A DNA stretch of 5,425 bases. Source: Verrucomicrobiota bacterium (lineage in GTDB: Bacteria; Verrucomicrobiota; Verrucomicrobiia; Opitutales; UBA953). Position numbers and translations under genes: made by a program. Under the pieces are notes generated by a model. It saw only the letters and a list, made by a program, of their open reading frames with translations, was not told the origin of the DNA and ran no database searches. Shown in pieces: positions 4,656 to 5,425 of this stretch. The stretch covers positions 1 through 5,425 of the forward strand of contig SYID01000069.1 in the NCBI GenBank assembly GCA_005798925.1, in the 5' to 3' direction. The stretch's first letter is position 1. Every line of letters starts with the position of its first letter.

Positions 4656-5425
4656 ATGAAACGCTCCCTGTCCCTCCTCCTCGGACTCGCCTTGTTCGGC
4701 GCCGCCCCGCTCGTCGCCCAAGAGGCCAAGAAAGCCCCCGCCAAGAAGCCGGCCGCTCCGGCCGTGAAGCTTCCGCTTCAGCCGGCCGACGTCGCCGCGC
4801 CCAAGTTCGACCCCAAGACCGGCCAGGTCAGCGGCGGTTTCCTCAAATCGCACGCGTCGTTCGTCGAGATCGCCAAGAAGGGCGAGGCCCAGGTGGTCTT
4901 CCTCGGCGATTCGATCACCGCCGGCTGGGCGCGCCACCCCGCCATCTTCGACAAGGAGTTCGGCCAGTACAAGGCCGCCAACTTCGGCATCGGCGGCGAC
5001 CGTACCCAGCATGTCCTCTGGCGCGTCGAAAACGGCGAGTTCGAGGGCCTCAAGCCCAAGGCCGCCGTGCTCATGATCGGCACCAACAACTCCGGAGTCG
5101 TCGAGAACTCCCCCGAGCAGGTCGCCGCCGGCATCAAGGCCGTCATCGCCGCGATCCACAAGCGTTCGCCGGACACCAAGGTCCTGCTCCTCGCGATCTT
5201 CCCGCGCGGCGCCACCGAAGCCAACAACCCCGGCCGCGCCAAGAACAAGGCCGTCAACGCCCTCATCGCGAAGTTCGACGACGGCCAGAAGGTCCGCTAC
5301 CTCGACATCGGCGCCAAGTTCCTCACCGCCGACGGCACGCTCGAGAAGTCCGTCATGCCGGACCTCCTGCACCTGAACGCCGTCAGCTACCAGATCTGGG
5401 CCGACGCCATCCGCGAGCCGCTCGC
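4656..5425 (+). CDS. Exported SGNH/GDSL-family esterase or lipase (3' end cut by the window edge)
   Basis: The visible 256 residues contain a Sec signal peptide (MKRSLSLLLGLALFGAAPLVA, cleaved near 21/22), a Lys/Ala/Pro-rich linker (about 22-52), and an SGNH hydrolase domain. Block I is FLGDSITAGW with nucleophile Ser86; block II is NFGIGGDRT, with an oxyanion-hole Gly at 113 or 114; block III is IGTNN with Asn144; block V is DLLHLN with Asp236 and His239. The catalytic set is thus complete, and the order and spacing resemble platelet-activating-factor acetylhydrolase-like GDSL esterases. Such enzymes remove acyl or acetyl groups from lipids or glycans; the substrate is not evident. After block V the protein continues to the window edge (AIREPL), so only a short C-terminal tail is missing. 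The ATG at 4656 is chosen because it directly begins the signal peptide; its leader CACCCTCGCCCC has no Shine-Dalgarno. It is divergent from the cupin-VTT operon across 98 bases. Confidence 0.93.
   Translation, partial: MKRSLSLLLGLALFGAAPLVAQEAKKAPAKKPAAPAVKLPLQPADVAAPKFDPKTGQVSGGFLKSHASFVEIAKKGEAQVVFLGDSITAGWARHPAIFDKEFGQYKAANFGIGGDRTQHVLWRVENGEFEGLKPKAAVLMIGTNNSGVVENSPEQVAAGIKAVIAAIHKRSPDTKVLLLAIFPRGATEANNPGRAKNKAVNALIAKFDDGQKVRYLDIGAKFLTADGTLEKSVMPDLLHLNAVSYQIWADAIREPL

Noticed and set aside
3506..4744. A 412-residue version of the VTT protein extending upstream.
   Set aside because: The extra N-terminal half is the cupin gene read in a wrong frame, Arg- and Pro-rich. The GTG at 4150 in the GTGA overlap gives the natural 214-residue protein.
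4566..5372. A 268-codon minus-strand open frame opposite the SGNH hydrolase.
   Set aside because: It is an acidic, Gly/Leu-rich mirror of the clearly coding plus strand and shows no domain.

Overview
This is a GC-rich window (roughly two thirds G+C, strong G/C bias at third codon positions) from a Gram-negative-type bacterium with many exported proteins. The gene set suggests a Verrucomicrobiota/Opitutales-like genome: a membrane pyrophosphatase, a lipoprotein S9 peptidase, an exported DUF1080 (3-keto-disaccharide hydrolase) protein and an exported SGNH/GDSL hydrolase. That placement is inferred from protein flavour, not from a marker gene. Most starts have no convincing Shine-Dalgarno sequence, and several ATGs follow C-rich leaders or lie very close to a possible -10 box.

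Layout, left to right. Bases 1-697 (minus) hold the N-terminal 232 residues of a membrane-bound ion-pumping pyrophosphatase (hppA); the rest lies beyond the left edge. A 122-base gap follows, with a perfect LacI-family-type operator (799-812) and a possible promoter for hppA. Bases 820-2751 (minus) encode a complete S9-family serine peptidase with a lipoprotein signal. An 82-base divergent gap separates it from an exported DUF1080 protein on the plus strand (2834-3505). That gap carries a perfect inverted repeat that touches the peptidase start codon and overlaps a plausible -35 box of the DUF1080 gene. The DUF1080 stop abuts, with no spacer, the stop of a convergent gene for a DedA/VTT membrane protein (3506-4150, minus). 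The VTT gene overlaps by 4 bases the end of a small single-domain cupin gene (4147-4557, minus), so these two form an operon. A 98-base divergent gap with a TTGACA box leads to an exported SGNH/GDSL hydrolase (4656 to the right edge, plus), complete through its catalytic Asp-His block and cut just before its stop.

Together the window holds a cell-envelope and periplasmic housekeeping or nutrient-acquisition set: an energy-coupling pump, three exported hydrolases acting on peptides, sugars and esters, and a cupin/VTT pair. I see no tRNA, rRNA, CRISPR array, insertion sequence or phage gene. No clearly new system is present. The observations most worth following are the two operator-like palindromes and the signal-peptide-like extension on the pyrophosphatase.
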